From Armillaria gallica (taxonomy: Eukaryota; Basidiomycota; Agaricomycetes; Agaricales; Physalacriaceae), in NCBI GenBank assembly GCA_037576215.1, contig JBANDB010000005.1, forward strand, positions 3,658,001-3,722,000: a stretch of DNA of 64,000 nucleotides, read 5' to 3'. Under the pieces are notes generated by a model that searched no databases, was not told the origin of the DNA, and was given only the letters and a program-made list of their open reading frames with translations. A program made the position numbers and the translations under genes. Position 1 is the stretch's first letter, and each line of letters starts with the position of its first letter. Below, piece by piece: positions 1 through 11,533 of the stretch.

Positions 1-421
1 TGTATTCTTCAGTGAACGACTGAACCTGGCAGTGCTCATGATCAGTATAGCGCGACGTGAGCATGTCCAGGATGTGCTTGTTCTTCTTGCAAGGCAATAA
101 GGAGCGAGACCATGATTCAACCCGACCTTCCATCTTTTCGTGGATGTGAGGACCTGCTGCCACTGCCGTTTTCCCAAAACCTGTTGAAGCGTGGACAAGG
201 ACGTCTTTGCACTGGAGCTGGGCTTCAATAGCTTCCACTTGTTCATCGCGTATTGAACGGTCAGTCCATCCCCAGTGATTGTGTATTTTCTCTCTGAAGT
301 TAAGCAGATCATTGGCTGACAAGGGCTTTTGAATAGGCAACTTGGAAATTTTGGGCTTGGGTGGTGCAGTGCGAGACGTATGGATCGGTGCCTTTTTCTT
401 CTGTTTGTGTCGTGGAAGCAT
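1..421 (-). pseudogene. RecQ-like DEAD/DEAH helicase, N-terminal fragment, frameshifted
   Basis: The ATG is at 421-419 and the frame runs off the window start. After a basic leader (MLPRHKQKKK) the protein shows W-G-W-T-D-R-S-I-R-D-E-Q, the Q-motif-like block of RecQ-type superfamily 2 helicases, then a Walker A motif VHASTGFGKTAVAAGPH. About 30 codons on, the block that normally follows in this family (MVSPLIALQEEQ) is present as MVSLLIALQEEQ, but in a different frame (around 60-110), and that frame soon meets a TGA. This implies a 1-nt loss or 2-nt gain near 110. The family unwinds DNA with ATP; these copies are abundant in basidiomycete genomes and often not essential. Only 120 bp separate it from the divergent DUF6589 gene at 541. 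It is a broken copy unless the shift is a sequencing error. Confidence 0.75.
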
Positions 422-540
422 GGCTAAATCGTTGTGCAGACTGTTAACGGGGAGTAGAATAGTGCAGTGGTTGAAGGTGTTTTGTACGGCTTACTAATAC
501 ATCACACTCTCCTCTTTACGCGCAACATCTGTCTCCAGAT
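422..540. promoter_or_regulatory. Divergent intergenic region between helicase and DUF6589 genes
   Basis: A gap of about 120 bp separates the two head-to-head start codons (421 minus, 541 plus). It would have to carry both promoters. No clear TATA box was seen. Confidence 0.35.
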
Positions 541-3500
541 GAGCTCAACCAAACCTAGCACCATACCACCAGCACCAGACAACGATTCCTCGGAAGACGA
601 AGAGCTCTGTATTCATCCTCCTCAATTTCCTTGGCTTCGAGAAACTCAGGTTGACTTGGATGCTGACGATCTCCTGAATCTCATAGCGGTGGCCTCTGAT
701 GGCTTCGATATCAACTCTGACGGAGAGGCTGACCCATTTGGCAAAGCCAACGAAGTTCCTATAGCCTTCTCGTCACATCAGGATCCTTTGCCACCCTTGA
801 TGTATATTGACGGTTTCATTCCAAGTTTTCCCGTCAAGGGTACACACACAGAAAGGACTGCGAAACAGACAAAAGGGACAGAAGAAACGGGAGAAGACAA
901 TAGAACTCAAGAAAGCCCTGGCCCCAGAGCCTGTGTCTGTCAATGCAAACACACCGTGGGCTTTGTAGCGTGTCGAAGTACTGGAGGAAGTCACGGACAT
1001 TCTCTGAGAGAATCGACTGATAATCGGGGACCTCATGTTCTATGTTTTTGACCCGAAGTACGATCGCACAACGAAATGGTCAGGCTTTCTTTGTTCGCGA
1101 CGTGTGGGTGAGGAGTTAGATATGTGGGTTGGTCGAGGCAACAGTTCTTCGGGTCGACGGCAGGTCCATGACTGGGCAGTGGATTATGTTTGCTGTGTGG
1201 CAAAGTCGGAAGCGACTACAGTCACTCGCCAGGGTCTTCTTCGAACCTTGGGCAAAGTTATGGATGCGAGATTCTTCAAGGACTTCAGCTTTACACGCTT
1301 GTACAAGCGTCTTGATGTCCCAAGTGCTGCATCAGTTACCCTGAAGATTCTGGCGGCCTTTTCAACCTTGCCACGCAACCTCGCACTAGGCACGCCAGCG
1401 CACAAGCGCAAAATTTGCACTGTAAAGAACACTCTTTCTCCAACTCGTTTCAGATAGTAACATCTGGCTGGTAGACAAATACTTCTGCGATGTTGCAATG
1501 CCTTGGTGCTTTCAGCCAGTGTATCAATTTGGCAAAGCAAGTGATAGGTCTATACCTAAATGCAACGGGGTCCTAACGTCAGCCTATCACGCTGCTCTCA
1601 CATCTGTGATTGTCTGAGAGTTATCCAAGTATTGTCGAAATGATGCAAACAGTCCGAGAGAGCCCGAAGCCATTACCTCACAATGTTCCTAAAGACTGTA
1701 GCGAGGTTCAGAGCGAGAGTGTGCTAGCTGAGCCTGTGGCAGGTACTTCTTCTGCTCCTGCTAATGTACAGCGAGCAGAAGAGCTCAAAGCAGGAAAACA
1801 CAAATCTAGGACAGGTACACTGATAAAGCTCTCAGGCTTCATGCGAGGAGGGGTGAGGGTGATGGCTTCCACTTGACTGTTTGCAGCATCGTACGACAAC
1901 ATCAGCATTGCTTCCCGTTCGGCCGAGCAGATTATTGGACGAAATGGTAAGTTAGAGTCCTGCCTGGCAATCTCGATTCTGACGGTGACATCGTCTATTC
2001 AAGCAACACAAGAAAATGGAACATGTGCTACCCTTTTCCCACTGTGGAAGACATCCCTCAAGGATATACGTGTTACCGACCTAGAGGTTGCATTCAATCG
2101 TGCTCCACCACTCCATATTACTGATATCTTGCACTCGCCAGAGGTGTCTGACCTCTTTCGATGGTGGTTAAACCACTGTATCTTGCGCATCTTAGTCACA
2201 TACGGTGGTGACACGTTCCAGCGATTTAAATCGGACCTTGCTGGGACACAACTAGAGTCAGATATCAAGATCGAAGCACATAAAACTGAGCGTTTCCCAT
2301 GTCAAACGTGGCCGATTGACGAGTCGACAATCATTGGTAACACCTAAGTTGTTGATGCGATGAATGACAAGACTGGATGGTGCAAACGTGCTGATTTCCT
2401 CATTCTTGCAAAGTTTTTAGCTGGTGACCAACTCTCGATTGCTCGTCTTCGGGCCATTTTCAACATCCGGGCAGGCAAGGAGGGTGGTTATACAGGATAT
2501 GGCTGGTGCGTTCTGGTTCCTGGGCTTTTCTATGCCAAAATTGCGACCAGCCACGGCTTTCGGGTCACATTGGGGGAAGCCAAATGCTGGAGTGAGGAAC
2601 CCGGGATCACTCTCATTTCACAACGCAGTTCTCAATCGACTGCCAATCACACTAACGTCACCACCTACATTCTGAGTCAGTCGCAACCTCCTTTGTATCG
2701 CTATATGGCTAGGTCCTACATTGCTTCCTCCGTATCTCGAGAAAAAAGACACTGGCAGAATACTCGAACTCTATCAAAACCTGGGATGAGCTTGTCGTCC
2801 ATGCCACACAGATTCAAGACACATTTATGGATACCGATATGGTCGAAGAACTTCGTGATGAAAGGCAGTCAAATGTGGGCGGGAAGACAGGCGATATGGT
2901 GTACGAAAATGCTGTCCTTTACATGCGGGATGCTCTGATAACACGAGAGTTTCATGACGCGATAAAGGCCGGAGACTCGGGACGGATCATCTTGGTCTTA
3001 AAGGTCTGGGCATTGAGCTATAGAGGCAGCGGACGTACAAAATATGTATATGAGATGTTACACATCATCCATAACATAACTCATGTGTGGCCAAAGGGAG
3101 TTCGGTGAGAAAGTTGCTGTCTTTCTATTCGAGTTTAGCGCTAACGATGAGATCAGGGACATCGTTCTTCAAAATTGGCTTGTTAACACCACCGGAAGAT
3201 CGAATGCTTTTGTCGAGGCGGATCTAATGCAAGAACACATGAACTTCTGGATCAAAGTACGAATCAACAGTCGACCATCAGAATATGTGCTCACCGGTTT
3301 GCGAAGAACTTCTACAGAGCCCACGGAAGCAACGCGTCATGGGAATGGTATCCCCATGTGTGGACATATTGCGCCACATAACCAAGAGTTCGAACACTGT
3401 CTTGGGAACGAATCAAGAAACAAAACATGCCACCGGACTTGTCGAAGGACATCGCTGCTAGTATGAAGAGTCTAAAGGAACATCAAGTATACACCATTAA

Positions 3501-4022
3501 AAGAGGACGAGTCTTAGACAATGACGACCCACCAATCAAGGACATCATCTCCGTTGGTTTGAAGGAGCTCACAGACAGCACCTCGAACCCGCTCAGGGAG
3601 TATAACAAAGAATTGATTGTCTTCAGGCTAGGCGACGTCTCATTCCTGTTGTGCCTCTTGCCAGTGGAATAGATGTTGTGTCACTACATGAGGCTGTAGA
3701 GCCAACGAATTTGGACATGCATGCAGTCAATGCCGAAAACACAGCTACCAATGCTCCTCCACAGAGCAACGACGTGGAAACCGACGCAGCCAGAGCGAGC
3801 GGTGTCATGGAGGAGTAACCACAAATCGCCAAGAGCACTGGTCTTCAGAATGGATGCCCAGCAGACTCTGAGTCCGATTCTAGCGAAGAAGATGAGGAGG
3901 AAAGGGGTAAAGAGAAAGGGGAGCTGGAACGTCTTCTGGAGGATGCAGTCGAGTTGACATTAGGGCGGGAAACATCAGATGATGTCTAGGAAGAAGATGA
4001 AGATCTCAACGATGTACACTAG
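541..4022 (+). pseudogene. DUF6589 family protein gene, decayed
   Basis: Blocks of the basidiomycete DUF6589 family (function unknown, very high copy number) occur in the right order but in different frames. They are an acidic N-terminus from ATG 541, then FYVFDPKYDRTTKW (about 1035), HDWAVDYV...GKVMDA (about 1165-1265), YDNISIASRSAEQIIGRN (about 1893), TQENGTCATLFPLW (about 2000), CILRILVTYGG (about 2180), IDESTIIGN (about 2320), LSIARLRAIFNIRAGKEGGYTG (about 2435), HWGKPNAGVRNPGSLSFHN (about 2570), GDMVYENAVLYMRDALITRE (about 2893), AIKAGDSGRIILVLK (about 2960), DLMQEHMNFWIK (about 3222) and DLSKDIAASMKSLKEHQVY (about 3435). The tail is acidic (3660-4020). In-frame stops lie in the N-terminal part (TAG and TGA between 970 and 1020), at 2345, and in the tail, and there are several frame changes. 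Some changes will be introns, but the stops inside conserved blocks show decay. Confidence 0.85.
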
Positions 4023-4092
4023 CTGTGAGGAACCCGATCGGTCTCTACCAGTGTGACGTACTAGGGGTGCGTCACGTCACAAGACCATGACT

Positions 4093-4114
4093 GTGAGTCC
4101 GAGCTCGGACTCAC
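4093..4114. repeat. Perfect 22-bp palindrome
   Basis: The arms are GTGAGTCCGAG and CTCGGACTCAC with no spacer. It lies 70 bp after the DUF6589 remnant. Function is unknown; it could be a binding site or an mRNA 3'-end structure. Confidence 0.9.
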
Positions 4115-4224
4115 GCTAACGCCTTACATAAGTGTGACACAGTACCGACCTTGCTGAATTTGACAAAATGTCACAGGCATTCCCAGTGATGCCAGACCCC
4201 CAAAACGTTACATTTCGGATCTAA

Positions 4225-4244
4225 AAGTGCCTATATAGGCACTT
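4225..4244. repeat. Perfect 20-bp palindrome with TATATA core
   Basis: AAGTGCCTAT followed directly by ATAGGCACTT. It is the second perfect palindrome within 150 bp in an otherwise gene-free stretch. Confidence 0.9.
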
Positions 4245-5039
4245 AAAGACCTCATAATTGAATTAAATAGTGTAGTACTACTACAGTTGAGATCAAAGCA
4301 TGTCGAATGGGAGGTTAGGCATGGCGAGAACTATAGATTCATGATTGGCCGGTGTATGCATATGACCTATGTACAAACTTGGGCATAGCCTCTCCCTCCT
4401 TTCCTTTTTCTTTCTCTTTCTCTTTTCTTTGTCTTTTTCTTTTATTTTAATTTTTTTTTCTCAGACCGAGCCACAAGCATCAGTAGCGAGCCAGCCTCAT
4501 AGTCTCACCCTTGTTGCTGTTATTGATGTTTATGGTTTGTTTAACTTTGGTTTCATAACTGAGGACCCCCATATAGTTGTTTCATCTGCCTCCTTAAGTT
4601 GTTCCCGTACCATTGCGCTCCCTTGGTTACAATTACTATATAAGGTATGATTGACTATCGGAATGATGTAGGTACCTAGGGCGACTGTTAGACTTTCCAT
4701 AAACAGGACTCGGGATTGCCACCGTATGAGCTGGTCCTCACCCGCTAATTCTTCAAGCTAAAGACTTTGTTTGGACTTCGTATAGTCAAGTTTGACGCGT
4801 ATTTGTTACGGCACATTCTGATGTTACAAGAATCATAACGTGTTTCAAGACGCGACTATGTGCAATAATAGATTAGCTACAGAGTAGTATAGGTTTTAGC
4901 CAAGTCTGCAGGCTTCGTCAAGATGCGGTGGAAAATATCCAATATATGTACAGTGAAAGACGCAGATAAGGTGCAGGATCAGAAACGAGTACCACGAAGA
5001 AAGTGTATAGAAGGGTATAGAACAATTACGAACCAAGAT
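4245..5039. other. Gene-free stretch with a pyrimidine-rich tract
   Basis: No convincing coding region is seen. Positions 4385-4462 are an almost pure C/T run on the plus strand. The open frame through it (4369-4650) is low-complexity and not believed. Confidence 0.6.
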
Positions 5040-8000
5040 TTAAATTCTCATGCGCTTGGCACTTCCGTGGTGGCTGCTGTTGTTGGGTCGTTTTAGAGGT
5101 TTCGAGGAAGTGATGAGGGTGTCGATGGCCTTCGTCACATCATCTACTGTTTGAGACCAAAGACCCGACTCTCGGCATAGGCGACCCCACCAGTAAAGTC
5201 CAAAGACTAAGGTGACAAGGCCTTGCCGTCCTGGCCTGCGAATAGTTGTTATTGGCTTCGAATAATCGGGTATCAGGAATCCATCTGTTGAGCGTCTCCA
5301 CGCCGGGTTGACCTGCACCCACCACTCCACCATCTCGGCCGTATAAACCGAAGATTCAGAGATGATAGGACCCGCCTCAAAAGAACGGACACCATCGAGC
5401 CACACACTAAGTGCATGGGGACGTTGTTTTGTTGACAATTTACCCTATGAATTGTTAACGATCATCCTATCTTTGAATGCATAGATACATACCATCATAG
5501 CCGAATCTTCCCAATTAGCCAGCTCCAGTCCGCGCCAATTCGTTAGAAGGCCCAGCCACGATGAACCGAGCGACGTGTCTTGCATTGCCTCAAAGTTATC
5601 GTTCAGCCACTCCGGCAGGCCATGCTCCCTCTCAGAAAGAGCCACTACTTCTTTGGAAGCGGGTGCTTTACGCAGCCTTGGTTGCCGTACGATGTTCACA
5701 ATATTGGGAAGTTGAAGGCCAGATGCGTCGGCACCTGCTGATGCAAGTGTGGCGATTGTATTGGTCTTGATAGCCTCAGTGGCAGTAGCAGTGTCTGTGG
5801 TAGCACTGCCGTTCGGTCCAGGGGCAGAGGTGGTGGTGGAGAAGACAGAGATAGTGGAGTTCGCAGGGGCAGGGAGATTTGCACCAGTTGATACATCAGA
5901 GATGGAGGCATGAGTCTTTACAGGAGCGTTGTTAATTGATTCCGAGCCAACGGATATTTGGGTGGTGATGCTAGACGGCCATCCTAACCCCCTGCTGTGA
6001 GAGGGGCGAAGGGCCGATGATACGACGTTGGAAGGCTCCCGTGCGAAGTCTCCGGATGTTGAATTTTGCATAGAGATGGAACTGGTGACAGCATTGTCAA
6101 TCGATCCTGGGCCGACAGGCATCAAGGTGGAGGTGCTGACGCTAGACGGCCATCCCAACCCCCCACTTGCAGAGCCGCTAGGGACCGACGATGGGACGTT
6201 AAAAAGATCCCAAGGAAAATCTTCCGACGATAAGTCTTGTTCAGTTTGAGATCCTTGTAACCACGATTCTGTGTCAAAACCCAAGTTGAATACGTCATTG
6301 ACACTTGAATTCGGATCACTAGAGATGCCATAAGAGCCTGGGAGACCTGAAATCGCCAATGGCAGATCTCAATCAGCTTCCGTCACCCGAAAACTCACAT
6401 TTTCCATCGGGTCCCCGGAAAAGGGCATTGACTGATCAGCACCTCCTAAGATTTGGCTCCTGCCATTGAAGATTGTTTGTGGCAGAGAGGTCGATGGCTC
6501 TGGACCATCTGGAGGAGAAGTAGGTGCCGACGATGATTGGGAGCGACTCTGTTCAGGGTTTATGGGTGTTAAAACTAAAAGCGAGGGGTAGGGTTGGCCG
6601 TAGGTTGGGGACCAGGAGCAGAAAGAGCTGGGTTCTGATCAACTGGACATGGAGGAACCGGGGTAGAAACATTGGCGGACATCTCCATCTCGGCATTGGC
6701 TGCCGGATCCGGACTTTCACTCTGCGCATCTCTGCTCACTGTGGTATCGGTAAGTCTCTGGAAAAGACAAGAACATAACGCGGCATACTTATCACATTCT
6801 TCATATGATACCAGAATGGCCGACCATAGTACTCAGAGAATGGCTGTGTATCACCTGCTGCGGCCCCAGGAATATACCCAGATGCCGCCGCATCATTGAA
6901 GGCTGCAATAAAGTCTTTTCCGTTGGGTAACTTACACCCGAAACTGTATCTGGGGGAGATGAATGATTGGCATGAGGTACATCAAGCAGTTTAAACACTA
7001 TTCACCCGGCAGTCCGAACTACTCCTGTATAAGGGTCTACTCCTCCTGCTATGATTGTCACACCCCAACCAGTCCGCTTATAGAACTCCTCGAATATGTC
7101 TTCAAAGTCATAGGCAAGCAAACCTATGATTCTGTTAAAATTTTTGTTCAAAGACGATCTCGACACGAAGCAACAGACTTACTCGTCTATCTCCTCGCTC
7201 GATAATGATGTCATGTCCAAAGTACCATCCTTCTAGGCCGCTATGGTCTCCCTCTCATGTTCAAGCAGCTTGCTGACATGTTCTTTGATTTCCTTTGTCT
7301 CGTTCTCCCATGCGTGCGCTGTCATCGCCCGGACCAGCTGCAGGTCGTTTTTTGGAACCTCTAGTCTCTCTGCCTCAAGAGCGGTCATGGGTGCAACGCG
7401 TTCTTGATAATACAATCGAGAGTACAGATGGGTGTCCCATGGTACATGCCCTCCCTTGTAGGTCAGCTTGATCTTCGACCCCCTCTTCCGATTGCCGATG
7501 GGTTGATTATAGAACCAACGATAGAGTTGCTGCAATTGCAAGGTTAGTAGAGTAAAAGATGACACGTTCAAAACTCACTACTTCACGACCGTTAGCAAGT
7601 GAATCAAGCTCCTTCCGAATTCTTTGCATTTCCGAGAGCTCTAGATTGACAACTAGTTCGCAGCCGTCGAGGCAATGATCGGGTCCCAGGTCAAGGAACC
7701 CCCCAACCATCTTTGGGTAGCTCGAATCAGGTGGAGAGTCTTTGAGACCGACGTGGTGGGCGGATGTCCTCCGAAGCAGAATGTTCTCATCTAGAAAATA
7801 TCGTCCAAATACCTCTGGGTACCGTCGTCTCCATTTTCCATGAAAAGCGACGGTGAAGGTCTCCAGCTCGCCCATGGCGGCGTATTCTCTGCGAGGATAC
7901 CTCATACGCATCAACATCCCGGTCTGCTCAGGGTTGGTCCACCGATTTTTCTCTGTCCAAGTTTCGTCCTAAATGTCGAAAGATTCGGGTACCCCAAGAT

Positions 8001-8100
8001 TGAAGTCCACAGCTGCGATTTTGGCGGCGGTGATCGCTGCGGTGTTTCTTTGCAAGGCCGCACCAGACGCCTGTCCGCGACGTTTCTTTCCCCTCGCCAT
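5040..8100 (-). CDS. Multi-exon accessory protein of an expanded Agaricomycete family; possible nonsense codon
   Basis: The start is ATG 8100 (MARGKKRRGQ). Deduced exons: 8100-8011, 7968-7579, 7529-7183, 7131-7006, then from 6949, with the last two ending 5493 and 5444-5040. Introns of 42-51 nt have GT/AG ends and join in frame, for example 7578-7530 and 5492-5445. The N-terminal part resembles a conserved helical domain (RREYAAMGELETFTVAFHGKW), the middle has FEEFYKRTGWGVTIIAGG, then a long Ser/Thr/Pro-rich linker, and the C-terminus is LPEWLND... with WWVQVNPAWRR. I recall this architecture as a repeated Agaricomycete family of unknown function. An in-frame TAG at 7235-7233 (after ETIAA) interrupts it, and one junction near 6570-6400 did not resolve in phase. 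It may be a pseudogene, or two genes split at 7233/7214. The linker contains a duplicated segment (GLGWPSS at two places). Confidence 0.6.
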
Positions 8101-8410
8101 CTACTCATTCGGTCATGCTCTGAGTACCCTCAGCGACAGAACACTCACAGTACTTTTTGACTTTTCGTATGATACGCGATGATCAGGGACCAAGGATGAA
8201 TAGAAGTCGTCTGGTCTGTCAGACGGAAAGGATGCGGAGTCAGACAAATCACTGCATAGATCACTGCATGAAGTCAGACGAAGTACTAACCTTCGCGTCG
8301 GTATTTTAAGGTGGGATAGGAATGAGATACAGGTGAGTCCAACACTTTAAAATACTGTTTGGCATATAGGTTTCTCAGGAGGATATGTATAATCCGGATA
8401 AGTCTGGATT

Positions 8411-8503
8411 ATGCGTATAATAACGTTGATTCCGATGCGCTTTGTAGAACGTTGATCCCGACATTATGCGTATCATAGGGATACCGATAGATACGTATAA
8501 TCC
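8411..8503. promoter_or_regulatory. Cluster of ATGCGTATAAT-like motifs upstream of a TATA box
   Basis: ATGCGTATAAT at 8411-8421, TTATGCGTAT at 8464-8473 and ATACGTATAATCC at 8491-8503 precede TATAAAG at 8513-8519 and the gene starting at 8593. The same motif family sits above TATA boxes near 13.4 and 32.2 kb. A regulatory role is inferred. Confidence 0.4.
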
Positions 8504-8512
8504 AGAACACGG

Positions 8513-8519
8513 TATAAAG
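8513..8519 (+). promoter_or_regulatory. TATA box (TATAAAG) of the 8593 gene
   Basis: TATAAAG lies about 74 bp upstream of the ATG at 8593, directly after the GCGTATAA-type motif cluster. Confidence 0.5.
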
Positions 8520-8592
8520 ACCCTGGCAAACAACATTTAATTTCCATTCCAGTTCACCGTCTAACACCAAACCACTATCGAGCCAAAACACG

Positions 8593-9300
8593 ATGTCCCA
8601 AATTAATGTCAAACAAGTCACCGCTCTCCTGGCTGCTCTAGGCCTTTCTTCCACCAATAGTGAAAGTCCGTCGTTTTTCAGCTCCATTAATTTCTATTTA
8701 TTTATTACTTTTAGATATAACAACACTTCGCGATGCCCACGGAAACACTTCTGCAGAGTCCGTTCAGGGGCCCCTTCATTCTTTCTACTGTTTTAACTGT
8801 TCAATTCCGAATGTGATCCCCGTCAACGCTATTCCCACACTTGTGGCCGTTGCCAATCGCCAGAACAATGCTACCAGTACTTCTCAGTCAGAGAACACCA
8901 GTTCTACTCTCCCTGCCGCCCAAACTCATAGCATTCCTCCCGCTCCAGCTCCAACCCCCAATAACGCCGTCCCTACGGCTGTTCCCCAGTTCATGGTAGC
9001 CCAAGGTGCTCCTGCCACCCCTGCTGCAGGTCCTTCGGTTGCCGCCGCCACTACTAGTAGCCCTGATGGGCCTTGGTACATGATCTCTAAAGGAAGAGCA
9101 GTCGGTATCTTCCGAGGCTGGTAAGGCTTCTCAATATCTACATTAATTATTACCTTTCTGACACTCTTTCTAGGCAAAACGTTACGCCATTGGTCACTGG
9201 CGTGAGCCGTGCTGCTTACTTCCGCTGTCCCACCCAAGCTGCCGCCCAGGCCGCCTTCAATGAAGCCATCATCGGGGGATCGGTTGAGGTACTCGAGTGA
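8593..9300 (+). CDS. Small protein with RNase H1 N-terminal (RNA/DNA hybrid-binding type) domain
   Basis: Three exons: 8593-8665, 8715-9120, 9174-9300. Introns of 49 and 53 nt have GT/AG ends and join in phase, giving 201 residues and a TGA stop. The first 150 residues are a short helical start followed by a Ser/Thr/Ala/Pro-rich linker. The last 55 residues (WYMISKGRAVGIFRGW, then NVTPLVTGV, then AAYFRCPTQAAAQAAFNEAI) match the pattern of the RNase H1 N-terminal/viroplasmin-type fold: Y-x-V/I-x-x-G-x-x-x-G-I-F-x-x-W ... V-x-G-V ... F-x-x-x-x-T-x-x-x-A-x-x-A-F. That fold binds RNA/DNA hybrids in known RNase H1. No catalytic RNase H domain follows, so this is a stand-alone binding module. Domain assignment is by eye. 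Confidence 0.75.
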
Positions 9301-10178
9301 GCGGCAGAAGAAGTACTGCCTTGAAATTTCTTGGGTTTCTATTATCTTTCTTTGTCTTGTCTAGGCTGTTCCCCCGTTACTGACGAAGTCGCTCCTTTGG
9401 TCACACACTCGTTATATATCTTCTTGTAAACACAGCTTATTTATGATTCTGGTACATATTTTTTTTATCAAGTACTCGTCACGTATGTCTCATCATGTGT
9501 TTCATACGGCCATACTCTTCTCAAATGTCACTGCATTGTTGAATTTTTCCCTGTTCATCCAGAGCTCGATCTAGAATTGTCTTCAACAGTTCGTCTTAGT
9601 TTTGTTTTGCACGATATGTTAGAATTATGGCAAACGAACCAACCCGAATCAAATAATAGTGAGGTTTTACTCTCATGGTTCTCTATCCCTTCACATTCCA
9701 TGGAATGCCGTTCCTTTGATAATTGGTGATCTCACGGCGCATCAGGTAGGTAACTTCTAGTAGGTCCCTGATTTTCTTAGAGAAGATCTTACGACATGTT
9801 CTCACTCTCCATAGAAATCTTATGGAGCGTCCGAATAGGATACGTGTCCTATAGGGTGTCCGACGTGCCCTCTAGTGTGTCCGATGTGCCCTAGCGTGTC
9901 CGACGTGCCCTCTAGGCACACTCTCCATGGAAATCCCAAGGCATGTCGGATACGTGTCCTCTAAGTAACTCTATTGTAAACAACGTAAATATTCCTCTCG
10001 CACTGATATGTATCTTACAGAGACCGCCTGTATACCCTCCGACGTATAAATTATGTCTGATAATACGCCACCACATGCTTGATTTATGGCATCAATTGGA
10101 TTCTTGTGCGGATGATATACAGAATGAACCAAGAATGAACACGCGGTAATTCGATGATGTGATTGCAGAATATGGTGA
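9301..10178. other. Gene-free stretch
   Basis: AT-rich with no supportable ORF. It carries the short repeats listed at 9811-9960. Confidence 0.5.
9811..9960. repeat. Short direct repeats (CTCTCCAT block and GTGTCCGACGTGCCCTCTA)
   Basis: Two diverged copies of a block of about 45 bp (CACTCTCCAT ... GGATACGTGTCCT) start near 9803 and 9918. They flank three tandem copies of GTGTCCGACGTGCCCTCTA (about 9856, 9877 and 9896; the middle one shortened). No function recognised. Confidence 0.6.
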
Positions 10179-11033
10179 CTAGTAATTCAACAGGAAATCA
10201 CCATTTTTCAAGTAGACGTCTATAGCCCACGCTTCAATGGCCATACGACGCAAATCTTCCTTCTCCTTCTCGAGCCTGGTCAAGAGACCAATCCGCTCTT
10301 TACTGTGTTCATCAGGGCCACCACCCATACCGTCAGCGTCTAGACCTCCCCAGCATCCAGTATCCATATCTGTACTGGTAGCGTTGATAAAATCGGCACA
10401 GTCATTGGAAATATTTGTATTCTTTCCATCTGAAACCAGCTTGTATTGGTCCTGTGAACCTTGGGACCAGACAAGAGTTGCATAGAGATATCAGCCCAGA
10501 ACATGGGATCCATCCTCGAGAGCGGCCTGGCTTCCATGATAATTCATCCACGCTTCGAGTTGCTGCACATAATCTTACCCTCAACACGTCAGAGATAAAG
10601 TAATCCAACGCACTTGCTTTAAGGACTGAACACTCCATCGCTGTAGAGGGGTGCCATACAGCTGTTCATCGAGTACAGAATCTGGGTAGCGTGCGATGTA
10701 ACGCTGTAGAAAGTTATTCCACCATGCCTCTTCAGTTCCATTGGATACGGCTTGCAAATAACCATCGAGATTTCTCAGTAAGAAATCACGGCGGTAATTG
10801 TCGACACGACGTGCAATCTACAAGACGGATCAGCATGCCGAAACATCTATTATAGGAAGGGTGATCAAGTCCTCGCCAACTTGACATACGTGTAATCTCT
10901 TCTTTCGTTCTTGCAGACGAATACTATCGCTTTCAAAATACGTTGACTGCTGCAAGGACAATGATTCAGCGATGATAAAACCTGAGGCTGGGATATATGG
11001 TACTCGCAGGTTCCATGGGTAGCAAACCTTCAC
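10179..11033 (-). CDS. Unrecognised basidiomycete accessory protein
   Basis: Coding blocks read from 11033 (MKVCYPWNLRVPY) down to TAG at 10179. The tail is acidic/basic and helical (RLEKEKEDLRRMAIEAWAID). A conserved-looking block, NYRRDFLLRNLDGYLQA...EEAWWNNFLQRYIARYPDS, resembles the N-terminal domain of the family encoded at 5040-8100 and of the 13534-14103 gene. Proposed introns are GTATGT near 10890 with acceptor near 10818, and GTGCGT...GTGCAG near 10616-10563. A TGA near 10490 is in frame unless a 51-nt in-phase intron with a weak donor (GTTCTG) removes it. The gene is probably real but possibly damaged; function unknown. Confidence 0.5.
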
Positions 11034-11533
11034 CTGAGAGCGTGCTAGCAGTAAGTCAGAGCCGTGAGGAAAGTAAAGGTGTTTCTGGCCTCGCTTTTAA
11101 GTATTCCCAAACCACGTGAGAGGCACTTGCGGGAACGAATTCGACACGTCCACCGACTGAAGTAATTTAGCCAGGGGACGGCACCCACAGTTGGTAGCCA
11201 TAATGAAGGACGGTTGTGATACTAAAGAGTTGAAGAGTGGCTACGTGAAAGATGTATCAAAGTACAGTCCTTGTAAATTAAAGTCGGGACTCGTCGCGTT
11301 ACAGTGGGGCATGTTTAAGTGAAATCTGCAGATTTGCCCGCGGCCCCTCCAGACATGGATTGATGGCTTCGCAATACCGTACAGTTCATTGAATGAGTAT
11401 TTCAGGGAGAAATGTATAGATAATGCCACTAGACAGAGGAGATGTGGTTTTGGTGAGACGATCAGACGAAAGATCCAAAATAGATAAGAACGGTTCGATG
11501 ACATTGGATGTCCCCTTACTCTGACCACTCCAC

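Noticed and set aside
4369..4650. 93-codon open frame as a membrane protein
   Set aside because: It is the translation of a C/T-rich tract; the hydrophobicity is a composition artefact.
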